A stretch of 14,589 nt of DNA from Alphaproteobacteria bacterium. Lineage in GTDB: Bacteria; Pseudomonadota; Alphaproteobacteria; SHVP01. The stretch spans positions 1 to 14,589 of the forward strand of contig JAPKDI010000011.1 in the NCBI GenBank assembly GCA_026421105.1. The letters are read 5' to 3'. Under the pieces are notes generated by a model. It was not told the DNA's origin and searched no databases. It worked only from the letters and a program-made list of their open reading frames with translations. The translations under genes and the position numbers were made by a program. Shown here one piece after another: positions 14,201 to 14,589 of this stretch. Numbering within the stretch: the first letter of the stretch is position 1; the number at the start of each line of letters is the position of its first letter.

Positions 14201-14589
14201 ATGCCCTCCCGCACAAACTTGGTCGTCATGGACGTACGCAAAGGCTTTCTCGATAGCATCGGCAATACACCGCTGATCCGCCTCAATAGGCTGTCCGATG
14301 CCACGGGCTGTGAAATTTTGGGCAAGGCGGAATTTCTTAACCCCGGCGGATCAGTCAAGGATCGCGCTGCGCTCGCCATCATCGAGGACGCCGAAGCGTC
14401 GGGCACCTTAAAACCGGGCGGCACCATCGTTGAAGGCACAGCGGGCAACACCGGGATTGGCCTCGGGCTGGTGGGCAACGCGAAGGGCTACAAGACGATC
14501 ATCGTCATTCCCGAGACGCAGAGCCAAGAGAAGATGGACATGCTGAAGCTGTGCGGGGTCGATCTGCGACCCGTACCAGCCAGGCCATA
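14201..14589 (+). CDS. Cysteine synthase (O-acetylserine sulfhydrylase) family, 5' part
   Basis: The first 129 codons of a PLP-dependent beta-replacing enzyme, cut by the window edge. The frame stays open to the end. [12 protein letters not shown] is at 20-31, the PLP lysine is Lys53 in [11 protein letters not shown], and the phosphate/substrate loop is [29 protein letters not shown] follows, as in CysK-type cysteine synthases, which make cysteine from O-acetylserine and sulfide. Cystathionine beta-synthase is a less likely alternative. ATG 14201 is the outer start. ATG 14228 (MDVRKGF) is equally plausible and fits the usual N-terminus; neither has a clear Shine-Dalgarno. It lies 41 bp after the SDR stop. 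Its relation to the rhodanese gene 1.3 kb away is only thematic. Confidence 0.88.
   Translation, partial: MPSRTNLVVMDVRKGFLDSIGNTPLIRLNRLSDATGCEILGKAEFLNPGGSVKDRAALAIIEDAEASGTLKPGGTIVEGTAGNTGIGLGLVGNAKGYKTIIVIPETQSQEKMDMLKLCGVDLRPVPARP

Noticed and set aside
1..14589. CRISPR arrays, tRNA or rRNA genes, insertion sequences, toxin-antitoxin or phage-defence genes
   Set aside because: I saw no spaced direct repeats, cloverleaf-like sequence, transposase or defence-type protein on either strand.

Overview
The window looks like a stretch of chromosome from an alphaproteobacterium, possibly Rhodospirillales-like or known only from metagenomes. This is inferred from high GC (about 60% by eye), dense short operons, GTG starts, an HspQ homologue and the style of the CoA-ester and flavoprotein genes. 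No taxonomic marker was tested. I found no rRNA, tRNA, CRISPR array, phage gene, transposase or insertion sequence.

Left part (1-3990): the 3' end of a VOC/glyoxalase-like gene, interrupted by an in-frame TAG, converges on a minus-strand operon. That operon runs from an APH-family small-molecule kinase (2831-3814) into two tandem paralogous 12-helix MFS transporters (1553-2821 and 256-1545).

Middle (3992-8467): a divergent nicotinamidase (pncA, 3992-4633) overlaps by ATGA a 70-codon remnant of a threonine dehydratase that has lost its whole catalytic core (4630-4842). Convergent to these is a minus-strand pair: an acyl-CoA synthetase (5648-7207) followed one base later by a BadI/MenB-type crotonase (4852-5646). 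The pair suggests CoA activation followed by hydrolytic cleavage of a cyclic beta-keto acyl-CoA. Divergent from the synthetase is a class I SAM methyltransferase with a long unassigned N-terminal half (7310-8467).

Right part (8679-14589): two tandem paralogous FAD flavoproteins of the fumarate reductase/ketosteroid dehydrogenase superfamily (8679-10076, 10124-11551) are followed by an MmcQ/YjbR pseudogene with two in-frame TGA stops (11554-11937). A minus-strand rhodanese-GNAT pair (12556-12960, 11934-12542) is divergent from hspQ (13044-13361), and the space between them holds a perfect 8-bp-arm inverted repeat. A classical SDR (13389-14159) and the 5' part of a cysteine synthase (14201 to the end) close the window.

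The genes look like a catabolic and housekeeping mixture: uptake or efflux plus a kinase, CoA activation plus ring hydrolysis, and flavin dehydrogenases. I see no clear new defence or mobile system. The most distinctive signal is three independent gene relics in 12 kb, each still recognisable and still in frame apart from its lesion. This suggests recent relaxed selection, or uncorrected base errors for the two stop-codon cases.
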